A stretch of 64,000 bases of DNA from Gammaproteobacteria bacterium (GCA_029882975.1 JAOUJW010000007.1:1-64000); one strand, 5' to 3'. Shown: positions 18,480-27,465, numbered from the stretch's first letter. Notes: generated by a model from the letters alone, not told the origin. Numbers and translations are program-made.

Positions 18480-19213
18480 TAAACGACCATCCCATATCCC
18501 ATCACAAATACCATCGGTAATAGCGATGCGAAGGCAATGAGCCCAAATCCATCCACCATGGGATTTCGGCCTTTAATGCTTGATGCCAAGCCCACGCCTA
18601 AAGCGGTAACCAACGGCACCGTGATAGTGGATGTGGTGACGCCACCGGAGTCATAGGCAATGCCGATAATCTCCGGTGGCGCAAACATGGTCATAATGAC
18701 CACGGCTATATATCCACCAACAATGAGATAATGAATCGGCCAACCCTTGAGAATTCGCAACACACCCAACAAGATCGCCAGACCCACCGATATAGCAACC
18801 GTCAAGCGCAAGCCAAAGGCGTAGCTGTTTCGGGATGGCTCATCGTTGTTAATCACTGCCGCTTCTGCGGCAACACTTGCCGCTTCCTTGGCTACAGCAA
18901 TCAGCGCCGGTTCCGCAACGGTGGTACCAAATCCCAGGGAGAACGCAAACACCAGCAACCAGAACACACTGCCTTTTCGAGCCAGTGCAAACGCCATAGA
19001 TTCACCAATGGGAAACAAACCCAATTCCAAGCCCTTAATAAACAAGGCCAGCCCCATCGCCACGAGTAGTGTTCCCAGCAATATTTCCGACATATTGGGA
19101 ATCGGTTGACGCAATACCACTAACTGAAAAAAGCCCACCACCAAAATAATTGGTGCCAGATCCCGAAAACTTCCCAGCAGGGGCACGACAACAGCGGTTA
19201 GAATGGATTTCAT
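18479..19213 (-). CDS. DUF1538 family membrane protein (first copy)
   Basis: A 244-residue multi-helix membrane protein, first gene of a four-gene operon. It shares with its neighbour the motifs [31 protein letters not shown] and [16 protein letters not shown]. The two probably form a heteromeric complex. A loop after the EPALIAVA segment (about 108-128) is longer and Ala/Glu-rich, unlike the second copy. Paired DUF1538 genes with PII-like and CBS partners point to a nucleotide- or ligand-gated transport system; no substrate can be read from sequence. Confidence 0.88.
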   Translation of the reverse strand: MKSILTAVVVPLLGSFRDLAPIILVVGFFQLVVLRQPIPNMSEILLGTLLVAMGLALFIKGLELGLFPIGESMAFALARKGSVFWLLVFAFSLGFGTTVAEPALIAVAKEAASVAAEAAVINNDEPSRNSYAFGLRLTVAISVGLAILLGVLRILKGWPIHYLIVGGYIAVVIMTMFAPPEIIGIAYDSGGVTTSTITVPLVTALGVGLASSIKGRNPMVDGFGLIAFASLLPMVFVMGYGMVV

Positions 19214-19382
19214 GTGCCCCGTTAATTGAGAATGGCTGAGGCTTGGCAGAAGTTATCGTTTCCAAGACAAACAATATTCACTGGAGTTTTTGTCCTTATC
19301 GCCATTGTATGGCGTGCATTATATACAGAAACCCCAGCGCTGAAAAATGCTCTGGATTCAGTGGATACAATGCAGCGAAGTG

Positions 19383-19700
19383 TTAGTGCGAATTTCTCGA
19401 GAAATGAACCAATTTCTCAACATTGCAGGAGTGACAATTATCAAAGCGTTGAAATCGCAAACCGGCCTGGCATCCATGTACTTCATCCACCACTACGTTC
19501 TCCTGACAACGACGGCGGATTCCGGCAATGCTCAGATAAAACACAACTGTGAGTGTAGTGCCTGGAATAAGATTCTGTTCCCCGGCTTCCACCAGCAAGC
19601 CTTCCAGGGTCATGGCATTTAACAAGCACTGCTGTGAATGCAACTCGCTATCAAATAGCCAAGCCGGTATCGACAATGGAATCTTCGGCAACTGCTGCAC
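19383..19700 (-). CDS. Small PilZ-like protein
   Basis: A frame of 105 residues starting at GTG, with GAGGG seven bases upstream. The pattern of alternating strands, a central V-E-A-G-E turn, a PGTTLTVVFYL strand, and the closing segment CQAGLRFQRFD match the beta-barrel end of PilZ domains. The N-terminal RxxxR c-di-GMP switch is not visible, so c-di-GMP binding is doubtful. Overlapping plus-strand frames lack ribosome sites and protein-like features. It lies 170 bases beyond the DUF1538 operon start on the same strand. Identification is tentative. Confidence 0.5.
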   Translation of the reverse strand: MQQLPKIPLSIPAWLFDSELHSQQCLLNAMTLEGLLVEAGEQNLIPGTTLTVVFYLSIAGIRRRCQENVVVDEVHGCQAGLRFQRFDNCHSCNVEKLVHFSRNSH

Positions 19701-20053
19701 AACCAAGCCCTCAAACTCAACCGGAGTGACGACTGAATTGACGTAACAAAATTATTATAACTCCGGTGGTTTAACCATAGCCCCCGCCAATGAATCAGAC
19801 ATTGAGCCAAGTCAATTTTTGTTACACAAGCTTATCTATCAATTGCGATGGCAAAAATGGGCGCAAAAGCATTGACAATTGTCATAGCAATAATTCCTTA
19901 GTCTTAATAAGATAATACGGCATATTACTGTTTTTATTGTATTTATATAGATCGTCGCCACACTAAATAAAGAGTTCTTAAGAATTCATTAAACTTTTAT
20001 TCAGTTTATAATGATATACTTATGTTGTTAAATTTTTTTCTGGAGTAATTTTT
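19701..20053. promoter_or_regulatory. AT-rich intergenic region with a candidate -10 box
   Basis: About 350 bases between the divergent PilZ-like and zinc-ribbon genes. A TATAAT at 20007-20012 lies 42 bases before the plus-strand gene, without a convincing -35 box. No ORF or RNA gene was seen. Confidence 0.35.
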
Positions 20054-20323
20054 ATGAAACACCGTGTTTGTACCTCCTGCGGTTTCGTGGGAGAACCCAT
20101 CAACCAGTGCGCAGTCAGTTTTATGGTCGACCTTCTGTTTTGGTTATGTACCGCCAGCGTAACGTTTTTTACCGGCTTCTTACCACTTCTATTACTGCCT
20201 CTGGCTTGGACCATTTTCCATATCGCCAAATATCGAACCACAAAATGTCCCCAGTGTGAAAACCTGGACATGGTTTCTTTGAACAGCCACAAGGGAAAAT
20301 CAGCTCTTAAACACTCACACTGA
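20054..20323 (+). CDS. Small zinc-ribbon membrane protein
   Basis: An 89-residue protein with CxxC near its start (Cys6, Cys9) and CPQC (Cys72, Cys75), forming a likely zinc ribbon split by a long hydrophobic region (about 23-58, one or two helices). TGGAG ten bases before the ATG supports translation. The two half-ribbons should meet on the cytoplasmic face if the hydrophobic segment is a helical hairpin. Function is unknown. It stands alone. Confidence 0.75.
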   Translation: MKHRVCTSCGFVGEPINQCAVSFMVDLLFWLCTASVTFFTGFLPLLLLPLAWTIFHIAKYRTTKCPQCENLDMVSLNSHKGKSALKHSH

Positions 20324-20375
20324 TTGCCCTTGACCCTCCTTGGCAACAGGGATGTTGCTTTCGTCTTCCCCTCCC

Positions 20376-21308
20376 CTAACTACTGCTCACTGATTTATTT
20401 GCCGGCTTTTTCTCGGCCTCCACAAATACCCGCTTCACGGTGGGAAAAGCGGTTTTGATCTGCCTATCCAATTCGGCGATCGCTTTTTCCACTTCGTTCG
20501 CCCCGGCGGTACCGGTAAAATCCATACTTAAATTCACTAATATGTAATCCGGCCCCATATGCATAGTCAGAACTTCATTGACATGTTTCTGTAAATGACA
20601 TTTTTCAGCAATGTCCCGTATTCCCTGAACCACATGAACATTGGCACTTTCTCCTATGAGTAAACTCTTGGTTTCGTGTGCCAGCCAAATTGCAGTGGCG
20701 GCTAACACCACACCGATGAGAATGGAGGCGATCCCATCAAACACCGGCATCCCCAAATGATTGCCCAGAAAAATCCCCACCAAGGCAATTATTAATCCCA
20801 GCATGGCTGCAGAATCTTCAAACAAAACTACAAACATGGTTGGATCCTTACCCTTGCGCACTGCATCAAAATATCCCAAACCGCCTTTGGCTTTTTTAAA
20901 CTCATTGAGTGCAAAATACCAAGCCCACCCTTCAAACAAAATAGCCAGACCCAAGACAATATAATTGATCATTGGATTTTTCATCGGCTCTGGATGCAAC
21001 ACATGATGCACACCCTCATAAATGGAAATACCGGCTCCCAAGGCAAATATGAGAATGGCCACCACAAAGGACCAAAAATATATTTCTTTACCATGTCCAA
21101 AGGGAAACTGTGCATCCGCCGGCTTTTGCGCCTGTTTCATACCATACAACAACAAACCCTGATTACCCGTATCCACTAAGGAATGAATACCTTCAGATAC
21201 CATCGCAGAGCTGCCGGTGTAGGCAGCAGCAATAAATTTGGTTATCGCTATGAGCGTATTTCCCGCCAAAGCGGCAAATATGACTTTTTTGGATGCTGAT
21301 GCTGACAT
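20376..21308 (-). CDS. Cation diffusion facilitator family transporter
   Basis: A 310-residue inner-membrane carrier of the CDF family, exporting divalent metal ions in exchange for protons. Six helices are predicted in the first 205 residues. The metal-site signature EGIHSLVDTGNQ is in helix 2 (about 39-50), followed by FPFGHGKEIYFWS. A second acidic site, FEDSAAMLGL, is in helix 5. The C-terminal cytoplasmic domain (about 215-300) has the usual dimerisation fold. This DTGNQ subgroup is often annotated as Zn/Co/Fe carriers; the metal cannot be read from sequence. Confidence 0.93.
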   Translation of the reverse strand: MSASASKKVIFAALAGNTLIAITKFIAAAYTGSSAMVSEGIHSLVDTGNQGLLLYGMKQAQKPADAQFPFGHGKEIYFWSFVVAILIFALGAGISIYEGVHHVLHPEPMKNPMINYIVLGLAILFEGWAWYFALNEFKKAKGGLGYFDAVRKGKDPTMFVVLFEDSAAMLGLIIALVGIFLGNHLGMPVFDGIASILIGVVLAATAIWLAHETKSLLIGESANVHVVQGIRDIAEKCHLQKHVNEVLTMHMGPDYILVNLSMDFTGTAGANEVEKAIAELDRQIKTAFPTVKRVFVEAEKKPANKSVSSS

Positions 21309-21348
21309 GTTGGTTTTTTCCTCGTAATTATCGGTTCTTATTGCTGCA

Positions 21349-22062
21349 TTAAGACTTTTTCTTAACGACTTTTTTAAGGGGACTCATATTAATTTCGTCG
21401 ACTACCGTATGCTGCCGCATCGATAACACCATAGCAACAGTGTGAGCCACATCCTCAGGTAATATGTAGTTATCCGGGTGATCACCCGGCTCAAAAGCCA
21501 GGTTTTCAAAAAACGGGGAACGTACCATTCCCGGATTAATCAAAGTCACGTTGACATTAGCAGCAGAACACTCTGCCCGCAGAGACTGCACCAAGCCCCG
21601 TAAGGCGAACTTGCTGGCGCAATAAAGCGCTCCGTTTTTACCGCCGTTTAAGGCGGATTCCGAACCAATCACAACCAAATGCCCTTGTTGACGTCGCTTT
21701 AGCACAGGTAACAGATGCTTTAGCAACACGGCGTGCGCCATAAAATTCACGTGCATTATTTCCTGCATTTGCTTTAATGAAAACTCCTCCAACCCTCCAA
21801 ATCGGCCCACACCGGCACAGCACACCAGAGCACATATTTGCCCGGCACTTTCTGATCGGGCAATGTCCAAAGCACCTTGTTCTACAGCCTCAAGGCGAGA
21901 AAAATCCACTGCTACGGCATCAAAGTGCTCCCGGCTTTCGCAATGTCGCCCCAGCCCGATAACGCTATAGCCTTCCTGAATCTGGCGTTGCGCTACCGCC
22001 GCACCAATGCCTGAACTGGCTCCGGTTATGACTAATGTTTGTCGCTGTGTTGACGTTTCCAT
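21349..22062 (-). CDS. Short-chain dehydrogenase/reductase
   Basis: A 237-residue classical SDR. The NAD(P)-binding TGASSGIG is at 13-20, a catalytic-region serine near 134-136 and the YxxxK motif at Tyr147/Lys151. I start at the ATG at 22062, since AGGA lies upstream; a longer frame would overlap the previous gene. It lies 29 bases behind the SPL-type radical SAM gene on the same strand, so it is likely the third gene of that operon. Substrate is unknown. The Lys-rich C-terminus is unusual but short. Confidence 0.92.
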   Translation of the reverse strand: METSTQRQTLVITGASSGIGAAVAQRQIQEGYSVIGLGRHCESREHFDAVAVDFSRLEAVEQGALDIARSESAGQICALVCCAGVGRFGGLEEFSLKQMQEIMHVNFMAHAVLLKHLLPVLKRRQQGHLVVIGSESALNGGKNGALYCASKFALRGLVQSLRAECSAANVNVTLINPGMVRSPFFENLAFEPGDHPDNYILPEDVAHTVAMVLSMRQHTVVDEINMSPLKKVVKKKS

Positions 22063-22091
22063 TTCAAGTCCTGATAAATTCGGCTTAGCGG

Positions 22092-23096
22092 TTAAGAATC
22101 CTGCCCCATTGAACAATGATAGAACTTGTCGGCACTCACATAATTCAATAAGCCACTTTTCAGTTGTGACACCATTTGCGTTTCCAGCTCCGGCGGATAG
22201 GATATCAAGCCGTTAGTCTGTAAAAAATCCAGAGCAAACAGTTTTTCCTGTGGATACAGCCGTTGCATGTTCTTGAAATAGTCCCGAGGAACGCGAAACA
22301 TGCCAATACTGACGGAATGGAGTTTGGCAGCATCAATAACACTGAAAATACGTTCATACAACTGCGTATAGACTGCTTGGAGGTTTTCCTGATAAATCAC
22401 CGGTTCAAACCGCAAGGCCACACGCCAACCCTGCTGCTGCAAACGCAACAAGGCATCAATGCGCTTGTTCAATGCAGGAACTTTATGCTCCAGGGCGTTC
22501 CAGATATCTTCCGGTGTAAAACTGTACGCCAGAACACAATTCGCTGAAACCTTTTGAGATAGAATATTTCTTATTTGAGTGCTTTTGGTTCGCACTTCAA
22601 ACCATGCCTGAGGTCGCTGCGCAAACCAGGGAATAAACTCCGCCGCAAAACCGCTAACCGGCTCCAACGCCAAACTGTCGCAATCATAACCGGAATAGAA
22701 ATACCGTTGCTCAGACCCCGGTTGTCTCAAAATAGTTTCGATAGCCTCCTGGTAGTCCTCAAAATTGACAAATAACACATAATGAGCAGAGCGATACATA
22801 CCTTGCAAAAAACAATAACGGCAATCATAGATGCAATTAAGCATATGCGAGAAATAATAACTGTCGCCCTCTCCAAATCCATAACCGGGCGGTGCGGGCA
22901 ACACAAAGCGCTCATGTTTGCGTGCAAGAATCAACGCGGGTTTATTTTTTTGCAAGCGAAAATTCTGTGCTTTACGGTTAAACACCTCGCCGTAGCGTTG
23001 TACGACGACGTGAGGTATGGCCTCAAACCGTTGCAGAATACCCTGTGTCAAGGGATGGTTGGCAAGAGATTGTTCCACATAAATACAAGAGAACAT
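22092..23096 (-). CDS. SPL-family radical SAM protein (spore photoproduct lyase-like)
   Basis: A 334-residue radical SAM protein. The CxxxCxxC cluster motif is Cys88, Cys92 and Cys95, preceded by SYYFSHMLNC, as in spore photoproduct lyase relatives. The rest follows the SPL-like partial TIM barrel, with RTKS and RFEP segments. Spore formers use SPL to repair DNA photolesions; in a gammaproteobacterium the substrate is unknown. The ATG overlaps the upstream stop (TGATG), so it is translationally coupled to the nucleosidase gene. A longer frame of four residues is possible but would overlap further. Confidence 0.9.
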   Translation of the reverse strand: MFSCIYVEQSLANHPLTQGILQRFEAIPHVVVQRYGEVFNRKAQNFRLQKNKPALILARKHERFVLPAPPGYGFGEGDSYYFSHMLNCIYDCRYCFLQGMYRSAHYVLFVNFEDYQEAIETILRQPGSEQRYFYSGYDCDSLALEPVSGFAAEFIPWFAQRPQAWFEVRTKSTQIRNILSQKVSANCVLAYSFTPEDIWNALEHKVPALNKRIDALLRLQQQGWRVALRFEPVIYQENLQAVYTQLYERIFSVIDAAKLHSVSIGMFRVPRDYFKNMQRLYPQEKLFALDFLQTNGLISYPPELETQMVSQLKSGLLNYVSADKFYHCSMGQDS

Positions 23097-23908
23097 CAGT
23101 AAGCACAACCGTAGCGGTGCAAATTATCACGCAAAGCAGAGAAGATCTGTTTGGCACTACGCGTCTCAATTAAAGCCTCTGCGCGGCAACAATCGTCCAA
23201 ACCCAAAGCATGGCACCGCCGCAGCAAACCCCTTAATTGTGCTTTTTGTGTCACGGTAAAATGAATCCCGGCAGTAACAATACGCGTGTAATCCTGTTGT
23301 ACCTGAACCGGTTCGCCCACATGCGCCAACATCTCACTCAAATGCCGGATCAACTCATCGACAATACCGAGATGGCCTTGGACCAATGCTTTCACCGTTT
23401 GCTTATCCAGAGTTTCGGTACCTGTAGCCGAATTATCGGATACCACCTTATAGCAGTGTACCAACTCAGTACTGCTAAAACGCGAGGCAATTGCGTAAAA
23501 CCCCGCCGCTTCCATCTCATAAAGGACATCTTGTTCAAAATCGCACTCGGCCCGATCCACACTCAACACCGCTGCCGTTTGCCCGGAAAAATCAAAACTC
23601 AATCCTGGAAAAAAACTTGCACCGTCACTGTCGCTGACTTTATGAGCCAGAAAACCTCGACCCACTTCGTATTCGCGGTGACCGGCAATACCCATATTAA
23701 TCCAAGCGTGTTGCGTATCTGCCCCGCAATAGGCCTGCAAATACGCGGTAGCGGCAGCCGCATGCAACCGACCCACGCCGCTCACCAGCACACTCACCGC
23801 TTCACTGGTATATAAGCGAAACGGCCCCGATAGAGAAACGTTGTGCAATCCCAGGTGTTCAACCAAAGGCTGTGCCTCACAGGGCAATGCCACCACGATA
23901 TTAATCAT
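23096..23908 (-). CDS. MTA/SAH nucleosidase-like protein with C-terminal extension
   Basis: A 270-residue member of the purine nucleoside phosphorylase/nucleosidase superfamily. Residues matching the MTA/SAH nucleosidase site are Glu11, the Met132-Glu133 pair in YEMEAAG, and Asp158 in VVSDNSA. After about residue 200 there is a 65-residue helical extension ending in RYGCAY that is not part of the core family. It is the first gene of an operon with the SPL-type radical SAM protein and SDR. A nucleosidase that removes 5'-deoxyadenosine would relieve product inhibition of the radical SAM partner; this is inference. Confidence 0.85.
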   Translation of the reverse strand: MINIVVALPCEAQPLVEHLGLHNVSLSGPFRLYTSEAVSVLVSGVGRLHAAAATAYLQAYCGADTQHAWINMGIAGHREYEVGRGFLAHKVSDSDGASFFPGLSFDFSGQTAAVLSVDRAECDFEQDVLYEMEAAGFYAIASRFSSTELVHCYKVVSDNSATGTETLDKQTVKALVQGHLGIVDELIRHLSEMLAHVGEPVQVQQDYTRIVTAGIHFTVTQKAQLRGLLRRCHALGLDDCCRAEALIETRSAKQIFSALRDNLHRYGCAY

Positions 23909-23974
23909 GAAAAACCCGAATACTCATTGTTTAAAGAGATTAAAGCGACGGAACGCACGCTCGCTTGGCCCTAA

Positions 23975-24814
23975 TTACAGTGCCGGCTCGTAGTCGTAGC
24001 TGGACAGAATGGCTTCGTATTTACCAATGTCTTCGATATTTTTATGTTTACGGGCACCTTTGATGAAAATTCGGCATTTTTTCCGTAACATCTCCACGGT
24101 CAGCTTAGTGTTTTCAGCATCCAGCCATCCGCTATCCAACATTTTTATCAGCGCAGTAATACGGTAGCGATCCATTCCCCAATACTTTCGGGACAACTGA
24201 TCCGCATGACCACCGTATTTAAGCAGCAAGGGTTCCTCCAAAAAAGCCACCGGAAACCGGCTGCAGATGCGCAACCATAAGTCATAGTCCTCACAAGCAG
24301 GAAGCGTCTCATCGAATCCGCCCACCTGTTCCAATAGAACTCGACGAATTATAACCGATGAGGGAGAGATAACACACAAAGGCAGACAGTGGGAATAAAT
24401 AAGACCACCGCTTTTACGGTGTTTGTTCATGGGATTCACCCTAACCCCATTACGTATCCAGATTTCCTCAGTGTGACTAAAAACGCAGTCCGGATGATCC
24501 TGCATCCATGCCACTTGCCGCTGCAGCTTGTGTGGCAACCAGGCATCGTCCGAATCCAGAAACGCAATGAATTCTGTATCCGCAGCCGCGATTCCCGCGT
24601 TTCTGGCGGCACTGACCCCCCGGTTGCTTTGGCTTATCAGCCTGACTTGCGGATACTTATGCCGGATCAACGCTTGAGTACGGTCAGTGGACCCATCATC
24701 CACCACAATCACCTGTTGGGGCAAACTGTTCTGCTCAAACACGGAGCACAAAGCCCGCTCTATGCAATGAGCCCGATTATAGCTTGGGATGATGACGCTG
24801 ACGTCAGCCCGCAT
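23975..24814 (-). CDS. Family 2 glycosyltransferase
   Basis: A 279-residue GT-A fold enzyme. The N-terminal nucleotide-sugar site has the VSVIIPSYNRA strand and VVDDGSTD. The divalent-metal DxD region is FLDSDDAWLP near 87-96. A later EDYDLWLR segment is the common acceptor-side motif of GT2 enzymes. I take the internal ATG with GGAA upstream as start; a TTG three codons earlier is possible. No polysaccharide cluster is adjacent, so the acceptor (lipid, glycan or protein) is unknown. The gene has 66 bases upstream of the nucleosidase operon on the same strand. Confidence 0.92.
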   Translation of the reverse strand: MRADVSVIIPSYNRAHCIERALCSVFEQNSLPQQVIVVDDGSTDRTQALIRHKYPQVRLISQSNRGVSAARNAGIAAADTEFIAFLDSDDAWLPHKLQRQVAWMQDHPDCVFSHTEEIWIRNGVRVNPMNKHRKSGGLIYSHCLPLCVISPSSVIIRRVLLEQVGGFDETLPACEDYDLWLRICSRFPVAFLEEPLLLKYGGHADQLSRKYWGMDRYRITALIKMLDSGWLDAENTKLTVEMLRKKCRIFIKGARKHKNIEDIGKYEAILSSYDYEPAL

Positions 24815-24867
24815 GGTTTCCAATTCCGCTGCCGGTTCTGGACGTTTTTCGAAACGTTGGGTAGCGA

Positions 24868-25122
24868 TTAGCCCATCAACGGATCCAAATCACCGTCCAT
24901 GTGCATTTCGGTCAGTTCGCTGAATCCGCCAATCCAGTTTCCGTCTATGGTGATTTGAGGTACCGTTCGCGCTCCTTTGGTAATCACAGCCATTTCCTTC
25001 AAACTGCCGTGATCCTGGTCGATGCGAACCTCTTCGTAGCTGATTTTCCATTTGGAAAGCAGCTGTTTGGTTTTATCACAGATGGGACATATTCCCGTAC
25101 TGTAAATTTTGACTCTATTCAT
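24868..25122 (-). CDS. grxC: Glutaredoxin, GrxC type
   Basis: An 84-residue thioredoxin-fold protein reducing disulfides with glutathione in the cytoplasm. The active site is Cys12-Pro-Ile-Cys15 (CPIC rather than the common CPYC). The cis-proline segment TVPQI and the glutathione-binding GGFSEL follow. GGGGGA lies seven bases before the ATG. The upstream region (25123-25295) would hold its promoter; I see no clear consensus. It is the nearest redox partner to the dsbC gene beyond. Confidence 0.92.
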   Translation of the reverse strand: MNRVKIYSTGICPICDKTKQLLSKWKISYEEVRIDQDHGSLKEMAVITKGARTVPQITIDGNWIGGFSELTEMHMDGDLDPLMG

Positions 25123-25295
25123 AACTGTCCCCCGATAATGCTCGGACCTAATTGTATCTTCCAGTCCGGGAAAAACTTTAGCCTCTCTTGGCTCAGCAAA
25201 AGCCTATTCTGCAACAGAGATTGGCCATTGCCTTAGTTATCAAATAATTAAACAGTGGTAAAAAGTGTGCAATAGTCTTTAGACTACAAATACTG

Positions 25296-26036
25296 TCAGC
25301 TTTTTCGCAGTTTTCTCAGCTCCTGTAACAGTCGCGCCGGGGGTACATAGCCAGGTAATACGCTACCGTCTTCCATGACAATAGTAGGTGTTCCAGTGAC
25401 ACCCACTTCTCGCGCCACACTCATGTGCTGCTCTATGGATTTTTTACAGGTATCCCCTTCCACCTGGGTCATTTGTTGCAATTGGGCTAACTTGGCGCCG
25501 CCTTTAGCGAAATTCATAGCCTTAAGTTTGTCCACCGCACACCAAACGGCCACCGCTTTAAAATAGGATTCTGTTTGCAAACCGGAACGAGGGTAGGCAG
25601 CATAGCGGATCTCGATACCCAGATCGTTGTACTCTGCCATTTGATTGTGCAATTTACGGCAATAACCACAATCGATATCAGTAAATACGGTGATGCTGTA
25701 TTTTTTCTCCTTAGGAGCAAAAATCAACAGGGATTTTTCATCCAAAGCGGAAACGGCTTTAACACGTCCGGTATTCCGTTTTTCTTCGGTAAGATTGACC
25801 CGACGTTTAAGATCCCACACATCCCCTTCAATCATATACTTAGCATCAGCGGTGATATAAAACACCTGAGCCCCATACACGACTTCATAGAAACCGGGTA
25901 CTTTGCTTTTAGTCACGCTATCCGGTTGGGACTTGATATTCAAGCTTTGGAGGCTTTTCCGCACTTTGTCTAATTCGGCATCGGCAAAAACCGGCCCTGT
26001 AATTAACAATAAAACAAGCAATAAGGTTTTTTTCAT
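25296..26036 (-). CDS. dsbC: Periplasmic disulfide isomerase DsbC
   Basis: A 246-residue protein with a signal peptide (cleavage after Ala18), an N-terminal cystatin-like dimerisation domain (about 19-80) and a C-terminal thioredoxin fold. The active site is Cys123-Gly-Tyr-Cys126, as in DsbC, and the cis-Pro loop is GVTGTPTIV near 213-221. It isomerises wrong disulfides in the periplasm and is kept reduced by DsbD, not seen here. The xerD-dsbC proximity is common in gammaproteobacteria, here with yajQ between. Confidence 0.95.
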   Translation of the reverse strand: MKKTLLLVLLLITGPVFADAELDKVRKSLQSLNIKSQPDSVTKSKVPGFYEVVYGAQVFYITADAKYMIEGDVWDLKRRVNLTEEKRNTGRVKAVSALDEKSLLIFAPKEKKYSITVFTDIDCGYCRKLHNQMAEYNDLGIEIRYAAYPRSGLQTESYFKAVAVWCAVDKLKAMNFAKGGAKLAQLQQMTQVEGDTCKKSIEQHMSVAREVGVTGTPTIVMEDGSVLPGYVPPARLLQELRKLRKS

Positions 26037-26047
26037 GTACGCCTCAA

Positions 26048-26530
26048 CTAATCTCGAAAATTTGTGGTTTGAATGGGCAGTCCCAGCTTGGACTCTTTAA
26101 TCATACCAATGATTTGTTGTAAATCGTCTCTCTTCTTGCCGGTGACCCGAACCTGCTCTCCCTGGATCGCCGACTGTACTTTCAGCTTGGAATCCTTAAT
26201 CAACTTAACGATTTTTCTGGCCAAATCTTTATCGATTCCCTGCCGCACTAAAACCACCTGTTTGGCCCGTTTACCGGTAATCTGAGGGTCTTTCTCCTCC
26301 AGACTACCAATATCCAATCCCCGTTGGACCATTTTTTTGTGAAATATATCCATCATTTGCTGAAGTTGAAACTCTGAACCAGACTCCAGCACCACTTCAC
26401 TTTCAGTCACATGGAATTTGGAATCCGTGCCTTTGAAGTCAAAACGAGTATTCACTTCACGATTGGCCTGATCCACTGCGTTATTCAGTTCGTGCAGGTC
26501 CACTTCGGATACAAAGTCAAATGACGGCAT
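26048..26530 (-). CDS. yajQ: YajQ family nucleotide-binding protein
   Basis: A 160-residue small protein with two ferredoxin-like halves. The family N-terminus MPSFDFVSEVD and the GKRDD segment near the end are both present. YajQ relatives bind nucleotides, including c-di-GMP in Xanthomonas. I start at the ATG at 26530 because GGGAGG lies just upstream; an earlier GTG overlaps that site. It is on the same strand as dsbC with a short gap. Given the PilZ proteins in this window, a c-di-GMP role is possible but not shown. Confidence 0.92.
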   Translation of the reverse strand: MPSFDFVSEVDLHELNNAVDQANREVNTRFDFKGTDSKFHVTESEVVLESGSEFQLQQMMDIFHKKMVQRGLDIGSLEEKDPQITGKRAKQVVLVRQGIDKDLARKIVKLIKDSKLKVQSAIQGEQVRVTGKKRDDLQQIIGMIKESKLGLPIQTTNFRD

Positions 26531-26556
26531 ACTCACCTCCCCCTCGGTTCAAAGCA

Positions 26557-27465
26557 TCAGCCACGCGGATGATGTTGCGCGTGCAGACTTTTTAAACGCT
26601 CTCTGGCCACATGAGTGTAAATCTGAGTTGTGGACAAATCGCTGTGTCCCAATAACATTTGTACGGCTCGTAAATCGGCGCCATGATTGAGCAAATGAGT
26701 TGCAAAACAATGCCTTAATGTGTGTGGTGATAATGGTTTGCGAATACCCACGCGCAAGGCATAACGCTTAATCAAGTACCAGAAAGCCTGCCGACTCATC
26801 CCCTGACCACGTTTGGTTAAATATAGGGTTTCCGACAACAGACCTTTAGCCAAACCGGGACGAATTTGCTCATAGTAACGGTTTAACCAGGTCATCGCAT
26901 CCTCTCCCATAGGCACCAAACGCTCTTTGGAACCCTTGCCCAAGGTCCTTACTACACCCTGGTTCATATTCACCGAACTTACGCTCAAGTTAACCAACTC
27001 AGAAACCCGTAGCCCGGTAGCATAAAGCAGCTCCAACATGGAACGATCCCTCACTCCCAAGGGCTCACGTAAATCCGGTGCCAAGAGCAAGGATTCCACC
27101 TCAGCTTCAGATAATGACTGGGGCAAATCCCGTCCCAGTTTGGGCGGATCAATATGGTCACTGGGATCCTGTTGTAATTGTTTTTCCCGTACCCAATACT
27201 GGAAATAGCGTTTCATACTGGAAACCAAACGGGCGGTAGTCCTGGGCTTGGCACCTTGCTGTACCTTTAACGCGAGGAACTCCAACAATTCGCTCTGCTG
27301 TGCCTGCAGCAAGGTTTTTTGGTACTTCTCGTCCAGCCAGCGGCTTAAGGCCAGCAGATCCGAACGATATGCGCCCAGAGTATTTTCACTCAAGCCGCGT
27401 TCCATCCACAGGGCATCCAGGAACGCATCCACACTGGCATCGCTGTTGCTAACAACATCAGTCAT
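26557..27465 (-). CDS. xerD: Site-specific tyrosine recombinase XerD
   Basis: A 302-residue tyrosine recombinase that resolves chromosome dimers at dif with XerC at the divisome. The N-terminal SAM-like DNA-binding domain spans about 10-95. All catalytic residues are present: Arg153 (GLRVSE), His248 and Arg251 (HTLRH), His274 and nucleophile Tyr283. The length equals the family norm. No phage or element genes flank it, so it is the housekeeping copy. It is followed on the same strand by yajQ and dsbC. Confidence 0.95.
   Translation of the reverse strand: MTDVVSNSDASVDAFLDALWMERGLSENTLGAYRSDLLALSRWLDEKYQKTLLQAQQSELLEFLALKVQQGAKPRTTARLVSSMKRYFQYWVREKQLQQDPSDHIDPPKLGRDLPQSLSEAEVESLLLAPDLREPLGVRDRSMLELLYATGLRVSELVNLSVSSVNMNQGVVRTLGKGSKERLVPMGEDAMTWLNRYYEQIRPGLAKGLLSETLYLTKRGQGMSRQAFWYLIKRYALRVGIRKPLSPHTLRHCFATHLLNHGADLRAVQMLLGHSDLSTTQIYTHVARERLKSLHAQHHPRG

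Noticed and set aside
19226-19622. Plus-strand frames with a hydrophobic N-terminus after the DUF1538 operon
   Set aside because: They overlap the PilZ-like frame on the other strand, have no ribosome site, and their composition after the first 35 residues is not protein-like.
26557-27465. Tyrosine recombinase as sign of an integrated element
   Set aside because: Sequence, length and the neighbourhood with dsbC identify the housekeeping XerD; no attachment repeats or element genes flank it.
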